Of a DNA stretch of 38,929 nt, positions 24,944 to 34,387 are shown in pieces. Within the stretch, counting starts at the first letter, position 1. The number at the start of each line of letters is the position of its first letter. The position numbers and the translations under genes were made by a program. The notes beneath the pieces are model-generated. The model saw only the letters and a list, made by a program, of their open reading frames with translations, had not been told where the DNA came from and made no database searches. The stretch lies in the NCBI GenBank assembly GCA_937920105.1, contig CALETH010000103.1, positions 1 to 38,929 of the forward strand, written 5' to 3'. The stretch comes from an uncultured Bacteroidota bacterium (GTDB lineage Bacteria; Bacteroidota; Ignavibacteria; UBA10030; UBA8401).

Positions 24944-25906
24944 TGAGATTTTCTTTTTCAATCTTTGTTGGAATCCATAAAGTAAAGGAAATTGTAAAAT
25001 TCTTTCTTTGATTGAAATATTTTTGTAATCAAAAGGTGTAAATAAAAAAAATAATATAAGTAAAGCGCATTGTTCCCAAAAACCAATGGTCAGTGTAAGT
25101 GCAGTTCCAATATGAAAAGAAATAAGAAGTAAGCCCCAAATTTTTTGTAATGCCGGACGAAATGCTGCACATAAAGAAAATGCTTGAATATAAACACCAG
25201 AAATTAAAAACACTGAGCCAATAAAATGGTGTTCAATCATAAAATCTCCAGCAATACTTTTTACGTTAGTTTGCAATAAACGGTCTGCAATATGTGTTGC
25301 AAACGCTTCCGGTGAAAATAAATTTACTTCTCCCATACTTATTTGATAAATTGCTCCAATAAATTTCCACACACCTGCCATAGAATATCCCAATAATAAA
25401 ATTATTTGACATGCTGAAAATATCAAATATATTTTTTCTCGTTTTTCTCTTTGCATTGTTTGTGAAGATTCTTTCCAGTCATTTGGTAAAAAGATTAATA
25501 AGAATGAAGTTAAAACCCATCCATGCCAATAATGGCTTACTTTTCCGTACGAATTAATGAGGGCTGCTAATTGAAATGCTGCAATACATGCGATAATTCT
25601 TGCCCAAGAATGTTGTGAAAAAAATGCAGCGATACAAAATCCTATAATACTTATAAGTAGTATTATAATAATTCCAATTTGTGCATCAACAAAATTTATC
25701 CATGTGATTGGCCATAAAGGAAGAATAGTGCTGTGATGAATCATTCGTATCCACACCTTATATTGCCATACCATAAAAATTATTGGACAAAAATAATAGA
25801 AGAAAATTATTTTTTGAGCAATGTGAAGGTTTTCTGTTCTTTTAGAAAAAAGAAAATTTTCTGAAGAATTTTTTATTGAAAGAAAATGACGAATGTTGCG
25901 AAACAT
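24935..25906 (-). CDS. Polytopic membrane protein, HTTM-like
   Basis: A 323-residue integral membrane protein with roughly seven to eight hydrophobic segments and a basic C-terminal tail. The arrangement of long helices with conserved-looking NSYGKVSHYWHGW (near 115-127), a GVWKF loop, and a late LISFHIGTALTL helix is reminiscent of HTTM/vitamin-K-carboxylase-like membrane proteins, but the match is loose. It lies 6 bp downstream of the small partner gene and ends the leftward run. The stop codon overlaps the convergent SpoIID gene by 9 bp. Function unknown. Confidence 0.6.
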   Translation of the reverse strand: MFRNIRHFLSIKNSSENFLFSKRTENLHIAQKIIFFYYFCPIIFMVWQYKVWIRMIHHSTILPLWPITWINFVDAQIGIIIILLISIIGFCIAAFFSQHSWARIIACIAAFQLAALINSYGKVSHYWHGWVLTSFLLIFLPNDWKESSQTMQREKREKIYLIFSACQIILLLGYSMAGVWKFIGAIYQISMGEVNLFSPEAFATHIADRLLQTNVKSIAGDFMIEHHFIGSVFLISGVYIQAFSLCAAFRPALQKIWGLLLISFHIGTALTLTIGFWEQCALLILFFLFTPFDYKNISIKERILQFPLLYGFQQRLKKKISSI

Positions 25907-25912
25907 GAGAAA

Positions 25913-26374
25913 TTATTTTTTATCAATTGTGGAAAATTGTTGTATTGGTGAAATACTGTAGTTACCAGTTTTCCATCGTTCTAATGGAAAATATTTCATT
26001 GTTACTAATTCATATTTCATTTTTGGCAAAAGATAATTTTGTTCTAAGACATAACGAAATTTATTGCATTCTACAGAATCATTTTTAGCATTTGCTTTTC
26101 CTATTTGTTGAATGAGGTAATAGGCAATGATAGAATGCGGTCTTGTTAAAATTGTATCAGCATACTCATATAATATTGGAGGGTTGATAGGCGTTTCATT
26201 ATGATGAGTGAGGCGGATATTATATTGTGTAACAGTGTGAGGGACAAGGACAAATAAATTCCAAGAAAAGAAAGGGAAAAATTCTTTGTCACGAATAAAA
26301 GAATACACTGAAAAAATTACATAAGAAATCAAAAATACTGTAATGATTTTTTTCGTGCGTAAATAACTATTCAT
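25913..26374 (-). CDS. Small single-pass membrane protein, partner of the HTTM-like protein
   Basis: A 153-residue protein with one N-terminal membrane helix (about 10-26), then an exported-side domain beginning with RDKEFFPFFSWNLFVLVP, an aromatic/proline-rich segment, and a mainly helical end. I recall similar small proteins paired with HTTM-like membrane proteins in Bacteroidota. Spacing is 3 bp to the metallophosphoesterase gene upstream and 6 bp to its partner downstream, so they are co-transcribed. No catalytic motif is visible. Function unassigned. Confidence 0.55.
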   Translation of the reverse strand: MNSYLRTKKIITVFLISYVIFSVYSFIRDKEFFPFFSWNLFVLVPHTVTQYNIRLTHHNETPINPPILYEYADTILTRPHSIIAYYLIQQIGKANAKNDSVECNKFRYVLEQNYLLPKMKYELVTMKYFPLERWKTGNYSISPIQQFSTIDKK

Positions 26375-26377
26375 TTT

Positions 26378-27232
26378 TTACATCAAAGTAATTTTGGTGA
26401 TTTCCGGTGGGCAATTAATTCGCACAGCAATAAGAGAAGTTCCAATTCCTCTATTAACGTACATTTGAGAATTTTCTTTTTTATACAAACCACGAACATA
26501 TTTTGAAATAACATTGGCAAATGTTACAGCAATATTATCAATATTGCCGAAAACAATTTGTCCACCATGAGTATGTCCGCTTAATGTCAAATCAATATTA
26601 TGTTCAGCAAAATTATCCATATAATATGGTTTGTGACAGAGTAAAATTTTTGGTTGTGTATTATTGATAGAAGATAATGCGTTTTTTAAATAATCATTCG
26701 GATTAACTTTTCTTCCAATATCATCTACACCAATCAAATTGATGAAAGAATTTTCTTTGTGAATTTGTATTGCATCATTGCGTAAAAGTTTTACACCACA
26801 TTCATCAATTTCTTTAGCAACAATATCTACATCAGCAAAATAATCATGATTACCTAAGCATCCATACACACCATACGGTGCTGTTAAATTGGAAAATGCT
26901 TCTGCAAATGGATAGACTTCTTCTGTTTGACTGTTCACAAAATCTCCAGTAACAACAATCATATCTGTTTTAAGTTCATTCACTGCTTTTACATAAGCAT
27001 CCATTTCTTCTTTAAGCATGAATGGACTGGAATGAATATCGCTCAACATTCCAATGGTAAAGCCCTTAAATTTTTCCGGAAGATTGGTAATGGAAATTTT
27101 TTGTTCTATCAATTGATAATCACTATTAGTAAGCATTCCATAACTTCCTGTAAGAAGTGGGTAGGATGCTGCTGCAAGCGCAGTTTTTCTTAAAAAGTCT
27201 CTTCGTGTAAGTTTAGATTTTTTTGTGTTCAT
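26378..27232 (-). CDS. Metallophosphoesterase with Tat signal (YkuE-like)
   Basis: A 284-residue calcineurin-like phosphoesterase. The metal-binding motifs are in order: LSDIHSSPF, VVTGDFVNSQ, GNHDYF, LLCHKPY and SGHTHGGQIVFG. The N-terminus has a twin-arginine signal (TRRDFLRK, residues 9-16) followed by an Ala-rich hydrophobic stretch, so it is exported folded with its metals. YkuE-like and LpxH-like enzymes in this family hydrolyse phosphodiesters, UDP-sugar pyrophosphates or lipid-linked substrates; the target is not clear. Its start overlaps the upstream glycosyltransferase gene by 20 bp. Confidence 0.9.
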   Translation of the reverse strand: MNTKKSKLTRRDFLRKTALAAASYPLLTGSYGMLTNSDYQLIEQKISITNLPEKFKGFTIGMLSDIHSSPFMLKEEMDAYVKAVNELKTDMIVVTGDFVNSQTEEVYPFAEAFSNLTAPYGVYGCLGNHDYFADVDIVAKEIDECGVKLLRNDAIQIHKENSFINLIGVDDIGRKVNPNDYLKNALSSINNTQPKILLCHKPYYMDNFAEHNIDLTLSGHTHGGQIVFGNIDNIAVTFANVISKYVRGLYKKENSQMYVNRGIGTSLIAVRINCPPEITKITLM

Positions 27233-28328
27233 TATTTTTACCTATTTCATTTAAGAAAATTTTTTCGAAATTGTCAAGCATGATTTGAATAGTAAATTTT
27301 TTTTCCACAATTTTTCTTCCATATAAACCCATTGTTTTTACTTTTTCTGGGTTAGAGAGAAGAGAAGTAATAGCATCTTGTAATTGAGAACTATTTTTTG
27401 GTTCAACTAAGATTCCAGATTTTTCATGAACAACGATTTCAGGGATACTGCTTATTGCTGTTGCAATAGTTGGAATTTTTGCCGCCATTGCTTCAATCAA
27501 AACATAACCAAAACCTTCCCATAAAGAAGGAAGAACTAACATCGTACTTTGTAAAAGAATAGAAGGTATATCAGTTCTAAAGCCAGTAAGAATAATTGAT
27601 GAGTGCAAATTGTGTATTTGAGTAAAATTTTCAATATATAATTGCATATCTCCTTTTCCAACTAAAAGTAGAACAGCATGAGGAAATTGTTGATGGATAT
27701 TTTTCCATGCTTCTAATAAATAAGAAATTCCTTTTTGTTCATTTAATCTACCAACAAATGTTACAATATGAATATTTTCCTGTAGATGAAATTCTTTTCG
27801 AATATTGTTTGATGGAGGAATATCGTATTGTGCAATATCAATTCCTTTATAAATAATTTCAAATTTCTTTTTATCTATGCAAGAAACACTTTGTGTCATT
27901 GTATTAAATGTGGCTTTGGAATTAACAATAACTTTTGTGGCAATAGTATTATAGAAAAATTTATATCGTAGAGTATTTTTTAATGGAAAATCCACTTCTT
28001 TACTGGGAATGATTCCTTTTACGCCAGCGAGTTTTCCGGCAATTCCACCGATGCGTAAATCTTTTTCCATATTAGTACAAATAGTATCAATATTATTTTT
28101 TTTGATAATGGAATAAATGTTTGCAATCACGAAAGGGTCAAAATCTCCGGCAATGCGAATTGGAAAAACATTGAAATTTTTTGCTATTGCTTTTTCTGCG
28201 AGTTCAGTATTTTTTCTACAAATAAGAAAAGGAGAATGTCCACGTTGTTGCAATCCGTTCATCATATCCATTAGCCACACTTCAGCGCCGCCCCACATTT
28301 GTATTGAATTGATAAAGAGAATATTCAT
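27213..28328 (-). CDS. GT4 glycosyltransferase
   Basis: A 371-residue GT-B transferase. N-terminal WGGAEVWLMDMMNGL (near 13-27) is the GT4 acceptor-side start; the C-terminal Rossmann half has TFVGRLNEQKG near 188, LTGFRTDIP, and the donor-site LPSLWEGFGYVLIEAMA (EX7E) near 262-278. It is the last glycosyltransferase of the leftward glycan run, 3 bp after the WecB-type epimerase gene, which may supply its ManNAc donor. Acceptor unknown. Confidence 0.88.
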   Translation of the reverse strand: MNILFINSIQMWGGAEVWLMDMMNGLQQRGHSPFLICRKNTELAEKAIAKNFNVFPIRIAGDFDPFVIANIYSIIKKNNIDTICTNMEKDLRIGGIAGKLAGVKGIIPSKEVDFPLKNTLRYKFFYNTIATKVIVNSKATFNTMTQSVSCIDKKKFEIIYKGIDIAQYDIPPSNNIRKEFHLQENIHIVTFVGRLNEQKGISYLLEAWKNIHQQFPHAVLLLVGKGDMQLYIENFTQIHNLHSSIILTGFRTDIPSILLQSTMLVLPSLWEGFGYVLIEAMAAKIPTIATAISSIPEIVVHEKSGILVEPKNSSQLQDAITSLLSNPEKVKTMGLYGRKIVEKKFTIQIMLDNFEKIFLNEIGKNNEHKKI

Positions 28329-28331
28329 GGA

Positions 28332-29450
28332 TTACAATTGTTGAGATAAGATAGTAAAAATTTTTTCGCTGGCTATTCCATCTCCGTAAGGATTTTTTTT
28401 ATGTATCATTGAATCATACAAATTTTTGTTTGTTAATAATTCGGAGACGGAATTTATAATATCATTTTTATTAGTACCAACAAGTTTCGCGGCTCCCGCT
28501 TCTATAATTTCAGGTCGTTCAGTAGTATTACGAACGATAAGAATTGGTTTTTCTAATGAAGGTGCTTCTTCTTGTATTCCACCGGAATCTGTAAGGATAA
28601 GAGTGCTTCTCATCATTAATGCAACAAAAGGGAAATAGGGAAATGGTCCCGTAAGAAAAATATTTTTTGATGTGTTGAGAAGTGAAGAGGTAATTTTTTT
28701 AACCGTTGGATTTAAATGAACTGGGTAAATAAAAAAGACATCATTAAATTTTTTTGATAGTTCAGCAATTGCCGAACATAATTCAGCAAGTCCTTCATCA
28801 AAATTTTCTCGGCGGTGTCCTGTAATAAGTACAATAGGATTTTTTGAATGATTGAGAAAATCTAAAGGGGGTGGTAGTGTGTAATGAGTTTTAATGATTT
28901 TTTTTTGTGTTAACAGAAGAGCATCAATAACAGTGTTACCTGTTACAAAAATATTTTTTTCTTGGATTCCTTCTCTTACTAAATTTTGTTTTGCGTTTTC
29001 TGTTGGTGCAAAATGAATATTTGCAGTATGTGAAATGAGTGTACGATTGAGTTCTTCAGGAAATGGAAAATGTTGATTGTATGTTCGCAAACCTGCTTCA
29101 ATATGTCCTACAGGAATTTTGTGATAAAATGATGTTAGTGCAGCAGCAAAAGCAGAAGTTGTATCTCCTTGAACCAAAACCATATCGGGTTTATAATTTA
29201 AGAGATAATTATTAACAGATTGAATAGTTGTACTGGTTAAATCAGGCAAAGTTTGATTTTCTTTCATAACATTCAAATCCACATCAGGAACAATATCAAA
29301 AGTTTCAAAAATTTGATGCAGCATTTCGCGATGCTGTCCTGTAGAACAAACGTGAACTTCAAATATATTTTGTTCTTTCATAAAACGAATGACTGGAGCA
29401 AGTTTAATTGCTTCAGGACGTGTACCAAAAATGAAAGAAATTTTTTTCAT
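28332..29450 (-). CDS. wecB: UDP-N-acetylglucosamine 2-epimerase (non-hydrolysing)
   Basis: A 372-residue enzyme interconverting UDP-GlcNAc and UDP-ManNAc. Motifs are FGTRPEAIKLAPV near 9-21, CSTGQHREML, VQGDTTSAFA, GHIEAGLRTYN near 115-125, PFPEELNR, and the C-terminal TDSGGIQEEAP with conserved catalytic-site acidic residues. Length is standard. It could instead act on UDP-diacetamido-glucuronate as WbpI does, which would suit the WbpE-like aminotransferase at 4700, but the match to plain WecB looks better. It overlaps the preceding GT4 gene by 4 bp. Confidence 0.92.
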   Translation of the reverse strand: MKKISFIFGTRPEAIKLAPVIRFMKEQNIFEVHVCSTGQHREMLHQIFETFDIVPDVDLNVMKENQTLPDLTSTTIQSVNNYLLNYKPDMVLVQGDTTSAFAAALTSFYHKIPVGHIEAGLRTYNQHFPFPEELNRTLISHTANIHFAPTENAKQNLVREGIQEKNIFVTGNTVIDALLLTQKKIIKTHYTLPPPLDFLNHSKNPIVLITGHRRENFDEGLAELCSAIAELSKKFNDVFFIYPVHLNPTVKKITSSLLNTSKNIFLTGPFPYFPFVALMMRSTLILTDSGGIQEEAPSLEKPILIVRNTTERPEIIEAGAAKLVGTNKNDIINSVSELLTNKNLYDSMIHKKNPYGDGIASEKIFTILSQQL

Positions 29451-30472
29451 AAAGTCTTATAAACATTCAATGTTTTTTCTGCAACACTACTCCATAAAAA
29501 TTCTTTTTTAATGTGAGTTTGTAATTGCACATCTTTCTTTTTATCCAAAGCATTAATAATTCCTTTACGAATGGATTCTGCTGATGTTGGTTCAACATAT
29601 TCTGCCATAGAAAGAAAATATTCTTTTGTCCCTCCATGTGGTGTGATAACAATTTTTGCTCCTGCTAAGCCCGCTTCTAATGCTGCAATTCCTGGGGTTT
29701 CAAAAAGAGAAGGCAAAACAAAAACATCACATGCAGCATAAGCAGAAGCAAGCATTTCAGAATCATTTAATAATCCATCAATTAATAAAATATTTTTATT
29801 TTTTGCTGCTTCTTCTTTGCATTGTTCATAATATTTTCCCGACGTAATTCTTCCGATAATCACTACAGGATAATCAATTGTTTTTACTGCACGGAGTAAA
29901 TTCAAAACATTTTTTCTTTCCGGTCCGATATGTCCAACATTCAAAATAAATTTTTCAATTCCATATTTCTTTTTAAAAAGTGTTGGGTTGCCATTTTCAA
30001 ATCGTGAATGAACTCCATTAGGAATGACAGTAATTTTTTCTTTTGGAATAGATAATCCTTTTTCTATTAATGTTGCTTCATCAGTGGTGTTTGGTAGTAC
30101 GGATTTTGACCACTTAAAAATTTGATGTGAAAGCCAATAATCACTCCACAATCCTTTTTTAAACTTATGAAGAATTTTATTTGCTGTTACAACACTTTTA
30201 ATTGCGAAAGGTGAATGACGTGTAAAAAAAATTGAGGAAGTAACAAGTGGGATGCCAAGAGAATGAATATGTTTTGCTATATGAAACGTTCCAATGTTTC
30301 CTGCGAAGAGATGAAAGGCGTCATATTCTTTATAAGAAAATTCTTTCCAAACATCAAAAAGAGAAACTGTAACTCCGAGTTTTTCCAATTCATTTTTTGT
30401 TTCTAAAATTTGTACTCGCGGACCACCATGTGAAATGGATAATGTTTGGTAACTACCCATCATAATTTTCAT
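29447..30472 (-). CDS. GT4 glycosyltransferase
   Basis: A 341-residue GT-B transferase. SHGGPRVQI near the N-terminus is the acceptor loop, VIPNGVHSRF near 150 and LNVGHIGPERKN near 180 are the central family motifs, and LPSLFETPGIAALEAGLAG near 253-271 carries the EX7E donor-binding glutamates. The gene is coupled by 4-bp overlaps to the deacetylase-like protein upstream and the epimerase downstream. The sugar and acceptor are undetermined. Confidence 0.87.
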   Translation of the reverse strand: MKIMMGSYQTLSISHGGPRVQILETKNELEKLGVTVSLFDVWKEFSYKEYDAFHLFAGNIGTFHIAKHIHSLGIPLVTSSIFFTRHSPFAIKSVVTANKILHKFKKGLWSDYWLSHQIFKWSKSVLPNTTDEATLIEKGLSIPKEKITVIPNGVHSRFENGNPTLFKKKYGIEKFILNVGHIGPERKNVLNLLRAVKTIDYPVVIIGRITSGKYYEQCKEEAAKNKNILLIDGLLNDSEMLASAYAACDVFVLPSLFETPGIAALEAGLAGAKIVITPHGGTKEYFLSMAEYVEPTSAESIRKGIINALDKKKDVQLQTHIKKEFLWSSVAEKTLNVYKTL

Positions 30473-32004
30473 TGCATTCTCCTATACCAAAAGTCTAATC
30501 CATTTTGAAGATAATGTCTCCAATCAAATTTGCGAATACGTTCTATATCATCCGGTGGAGAAGCAGGAAGTGGAGTTGGTTTCTTTTTTACTGTGTTAAG
30601 ATTGATGTGCTCAGTGAGCGGAATAATTGCTTCTTCATGTGATGGAAAAGAAATTCGCCAAAAACATTCATTACTATTATTAGTAATAATTGTTTTTAAA
30701 GATTGTGTTTCATTTTCAAGAGAAAGAGAAGCATTCATCAACATTCTTTTTTTCCACCATTCTGTATAATTGTGATATGATAGTGTAAAAATATTTTTTG
30801 TACGGATATGATTAAAAATATTTTCAAAAACTTCCCAGTGATGATGTGTTGGATGATGATATAAAAAAATCGGTTCGCGAAGAGAAATATTTTTTTCAAT
30901 AAAATTTTTATAATATGCAACCATATCATTATTTGTAAAACGTGCTCTACGAAAACTTCCTACACACATCGGATGAATTGGTAATTGAAGCACTTGAGAA
31001 AATCTATTATTAATGATAGGAAAAAAGGGAAGATTATCATAATCCAAAGAAAATTCCGATGAATATTCTAATCCAATTTTTTCAAATGCAGTGGTTACGG
31101 ATTCATTCCATGTTCCGTACGGAGCAGAAGCACCAAAGATTTTTTCTTGATGTTGTTTAAGGATTGTATATGCTTTATTAAAATTTTGATAATTTTCTTC
31201 GAATGTTGAATAGGTGTTATGTTCATAACAGTGAATTCCTATTTCTTGTTGTTGATTATGAAAATCTTTAAATAATGAAATCCAAGGTTCATGACTTTTT
31301 ACATCTAAAAACCATGTTGTAGGAATAGAAAATTTTTTACACACATTGTGAAGCATTGTAATTTCTTCTTTATTTCCCTTATCAGAATCTACACGAAAAG
31401 TAAATATCGTTTGTTCATTTTTTGGATAAAACCATTTGTGAATAAATGGTAAATTTTTTTGATGATGAAGAAATTCTAACGAAGAATAGACTAATTTTCG
31501 TATTTCACCTTTTGAAACACGAACAACAACTTCTGAAGGTAATCGTTCTGTTGTGAAATAAAAATTTTTTCGTAAAGAACGAGTATCACTAATTGCATTA
31601 TGAACATCAAAAGGAAAATGAATGATAGTTCCTTTTCCATATTGCGATGTTGATAATAATGAAGAGGAAGTAGTTACACCTTTTGAAAAAATATCCACCA
31701 TAGTAGAAGATGTAAAAGGCGAAAATTTTTTTGGTGAGAGAGATGAAAAATATTTTTCTTTTGTCGAACTATTATTAATATTTTTTCCACATCCATGAGT
31801 TGCAAAAATACATCCACCATCATGAAGATATTTTTGTAATAACGCTGTTTGTGATTTATCGGGAAAAGTATTGAGAATAAAAACACTATAATTTTCCGGA
31901 GAAATTTCTTTTTCGGAAGAATAACATTCCCAAATTACTCCTAATTGATTAAGCAGTAATTCCCATCCAATTTCATATTGTAACAATCCAATACAAAGAT
32001 TCAC
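30469..32004 (-). CDS. Two-domain protein: GATase-like N-terminus and polysaccharide-deacetylase-like domain
   Basis: A 511-residue protein. Residues 1 to about 140 resemble a class-I-amidotransferase-like Rossmann domain (FILNTFP near 43, the KYLHDGGCIFATHG turn near 58-71) without an obvious Cys-His-Glu triad. Residues about 195-400 fit the NodB/polysaccharide-deacetylase fold: metal-binding FRVDSD with D206 and D208, H258-x-x-x-H262, and the APYGTW motif at 294-299. The histidine spacing is the deacetylase metal triad with the first aspartate. The C-terminal part is unassigned. No signal peptide is seen, so it may act on a cytoplasmic or lipid-linked sugar. Couples by 4-bp overlaps to its neighbours. 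Confidence 0.75.
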   Translation of the reverse strand: MNLCIGLLQYEIGWELLLNQLGVIWECYSSEKEISPENYSVFILNTFPDKSQTALLQKYLHDGGCIFATHGCGKNINNSSTKEKYFSSLSPKKFSPFTSSTMVDIFSKGVTTSSSLLSTSQYGKGTIIHFPFDVHNAISDTRSLRKNFYFTTERLPSEVVVRVSKGEIRKLVYSSLEFLHHQKNLPFIHKWFYPKNEQTIFTFRVDSDKGNKEEITMLHNVCKKFSIPTTWFLDVKSHEPWISLFKDFHNQQQEIGIHCYEHNTYSTFEENYQNFNKAYTILKQHQEKIFGASAPYGTWNESVTTAFEKIGLEYSSEFSLDYDNLPFFPIINNRFSQVLQLPIHPMCVGSFRRARFTNNDMVAYYKNFIEKNISLREPIFLYHHPTHHHWEVFENIFNHIRTKNIFTLSYHNYTEWWKKRMLMNASLSLENETQSLKTIITNNSNECFWRISFPSHEEAIIPLTEHINLNTVKKKPTPLPASPPDDIERIRKFDWRHYLQNGLDFWYRRMQ

Positions 32005-33401
32005 ACTAAACGTTCCTTTATAAAAAGAAAATCTTCTTTAGTAAAACCACCAACTATTATTATCGCAATACCATAAATAAAAAATCCTGCAAGAATTGAA
32101 AATACAATGTGCATTGTTGGCAAGAATATTAAACATCCAATCATAATAAACGTTGCTAATAATGATTGTAGTAAATGACGAATTATTTTTACGGAAATTA
32201 TTGTATGTACCTTATACCACATTACCATTGCAAGAATTGCTTCTCCGATAGTCATTCCATACGAAGCGCCAATACTTTTACCAAAATACGTAAAAAGAAT
32301 TATTCCTAAAATTGTGCAAATCGAAATGAAGGTGGTAACACGAGAATAGAGTTGTTCTTTTTCTATTGCTAAAAGAGTAAAAGAAAAAATGCTGTTACAA
32401 ACAGTAAAAAAGAAATACCAAATTTGAATTTGTAAAAGCAGTGATGCTTCTTCATAACTATTTCCGAAAATAAATGAAATGAGAGAAGAAGAAAAAAGTA
32501 TTGTTCCGCCGCAAATTGGCAAACACAATATCAACAAATATTTTACTAATCTTTCTACATGTTTAGATAATAGTTCTGGTGAATTTACAAATGTTCGTGA
32601 AAGAAGAGGAAAAAATATAAAATATAAAATCCTATCTATCACCAATAAAAAAAATACTAATTTTGATGCAGCACTATAATGAGCAATTTCTGTTGTTGTT
32701 CCGATATATCCTAAAAGAATGAATGGTAAATTCAATAAAATTTGTGTGATGATGGCTACTTTTCCAACGGGAAAAGATTGTTGAAGGAGAGTTTTCCACG
32801 AAATAGTATTTGTTATTTTTTCTTCATCGTTAACTGATTGTTTGTAAAAAAATAATAATACTGTTGCTTGAATAATAAGACTTATTCCCCATGCGATGGG
32901 AACTAAATATAATTTTTGTGAAGAGTGAACAAATAAAACAATAAATGCTGTGTAAATAATACTCCACACGGTGCGTCCAACACCAATAATGGCAAGATTT
33001 TCTTTTCCTTGAAAATACCATTCAAGAAGAAATGCACTGGGAAATAATGAACATAAAAATAATACTGTTGTAAGTTGTAGATGTTGTTCAAGAAAAAAAA
33101 GTGATATGATTATTCCTACACAAAAAACTAATAATGATAAAATACATTTTAAATTAATGATTGTTTGTGTAAGTGGTTTTGGTGAAACATTTTTTTGCGC
33201 AATAGAACGTGTTCCAATAATATTCAATCCGGGATTGGCAAAAATTAATCCGTAAGAAAGTATTGCTAATGCAAAATTGATAATTCCAAAGGAAGAAGTA
33301 TCAAGGGTGCGGGCAAGGTAGATAGTTGCAACACCACCTAAAATTCTATTAATAATATCCGTAGAAAAAAGAGAAAGTAAATTTTTAGTGTGAAGTTTCA
33401 T
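32001..33401 (-). CDS. Oligosaccharide flippase (Wzx/MOP family)
   Basis: A 466-residue integral membrane protein with about twelve to fourteen hydrophobic helices, the MOP-superfamily pattern. The N-terminal LLSLFSTDIINRILGG and YLARTLDTSSFGIINFALAI segment is characteristic of Wzx-like polysaccharide flippases, which move undecaprenyl-linked repeat units across the inner membrane. A positively charged loop at about residue 120 follows (EWYFQGKENLA). It is coupled to glycosyltransferase genes on both sides. No Wzy polymerase or O-antigen ligase is recognised in the window. Confidence 0.88.
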   Translation of the reverse strand: MKLHTKNLLSLFSTDIINRILGGVATIYLARTLDTSSFGIINFALAILSYGLIFANPGLNIIGTRSIAQKNVSPKPLTQTIINLKCILSLLVFCVGIIISLFFLEQHLQLTTVLFLCSLFPSAFLLEWYFQGKENLAIIGVGRTVWSIIYTAFIVLFVHSSQKLYLVPIAWGISLIIQATVLLFFYKQSVNDEEKITNTISWKTLLQQSFPVGKVAIITQILLNLPFILLGYIGTTTEIAHYSAASKLVFFLLVIDRILYFIFFPLLSRTFVNSPELLSKHVERLVKYLLILCLPICGGTILFSSSLISFIFGNSYEEASLLLQIQIWYFFFTVCNSIFSFTLLAIEKEQLYSRVTTFISICTILGIILFTYFGKSIGASYGMTIGEAILAMVMWYKVHTIISVKIIRHLLQSLLATFIMIGCLIFLPTMHIVFSILAGFFIYGIAIIIVGGFTKEDFLFIKERLV

Positions 33402-34378
33402 GAAAGAATTTCATCAATCATAGTATATAATGATTTTTCTCGTTTGGAAATATCAAAATGTGTGATAATTCGTTGGCGAGCATTTTTTCCGATTTCTGGT
33501 GAAGCATGTAATGCTGTCGAAAGAGTTTCTTTTATTTGATTGATGTTATTGATATCAACTAAAAAACCGGCATCTCCAATTGCATTGGGAATTCCAGCAA
33601 TCTTTGTTCCAACCGGAATACATTCGCATAACATTGCCTCGCAGAGAACATTCGGCAATCCTTCATGCCGAGAAAATTGTGCATAAACCTTTGCTTTTTG
33701 ATAAAAGGGTAAAATTTCTTTTTGAGAAAGTGGAGGATAATATTCTACGTTTTTCGGGATAGATAATTGTTGTGCAATTTCTTGTGTTAATCCAATAATA
33801 ACAAATTGAACATCAGGCATTTGTGCTGCTGCGTTGAGAAAAATATCAATTCCTTTCACTTTTATTCTTGTCATATTGGAACACATAGCAACGGTAAGTA
33901 TGCGATGTGTTTTTTCTCCTTTTGGAATCCAAAAATTTTTATCATAACCAGTTGAAATTGTAAAAATATTTTTTCCGTCATACTTTGCAAGTGATATTGC
34001 TTTTTTCTTTAATGAATCATCCACAGCAAAAACAGCCGTAGCATTTTTTATTCCATATCTCACAAAAATAGATTTCCACCAACTATTCCAAATTCCATAA
34101 TTAAATTCTTTTTCTTTTGCAACATCTACACCGCCAAGAATAATAATGGATTTTTTTTTGAAAATTTTTGTGAAAAAAATTAGTATAGAAGAATATACTG
34201 ACGCAAACCATGAAAATGTTATGTCATGTTTTGGTGTAAGTGTAAAAAATTTTAGAAGTGTTGAAAAGCCAGATGAGATACATGGAGTAACGTTATAACA
34301 TTGTTGTAAAATTCGTATATCTTCTTGAATAAAAGACGATGTAAATGTTGCAGTAAAAAGAATCTTTTTTGTATTCAC
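33398..34378 (-). CDS. GT4 glycosyltransferase
   Basis: A 326-residue GT-B transferase starting at a GTG. Its N-terminal half is short for the family, with TATFTSSFIQEDIRIL near residues 9-24. The C-terminal half has TVAMCSNMTRIKVKGID near 172 and the donor-site SRHEGLPNVLCEAML near 238-252 with EX7E glutamates, then GIPNAIGDAGFLVD. It starts 9 bp after the PorV-like gene and overlaps the flippase by 4 bp, so glycan and T9SS-related genes share the transcript. Confidence 0.85.
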   Translation of the reverse strand: MNTKKILFTATFTSSFIQEDIRILQQCYNVTPCISSGFSTLLKFFTLTPKHDITFSWFASVYSSILIFFTKIFKKKSIIILGGVDVAKEKEFNYGIWNSWWKSIFVRYGIKNATAVFAVDDSLKKKAISLAKYDGKNIFTISTGYDKNFWIPKGEKTHRILTVAMCSNMTRIKVKGIDIFLNAAAQMPDVQFVIIGLTQEIAQQLSIPKNVEYYPPLSQKEILPFYQKAKVYAQFSRHEGLPNVLCEAMLCECIPVGTKIAGIPNAIGDAGFLVDINNINQIKETLSTALHASPEIGKNARQRIITHFDISKREKSLYTMIDEILS

Positions 34379-34387
34379 GAAGTATCA

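Noticed and set aside
28332..29450. WbpI-type epimerase instead of WecB
   Set aside because: WbpE-like partner makes it attractive, but the motifs match WecB more closely and WbpA/B/D are absent from the window.
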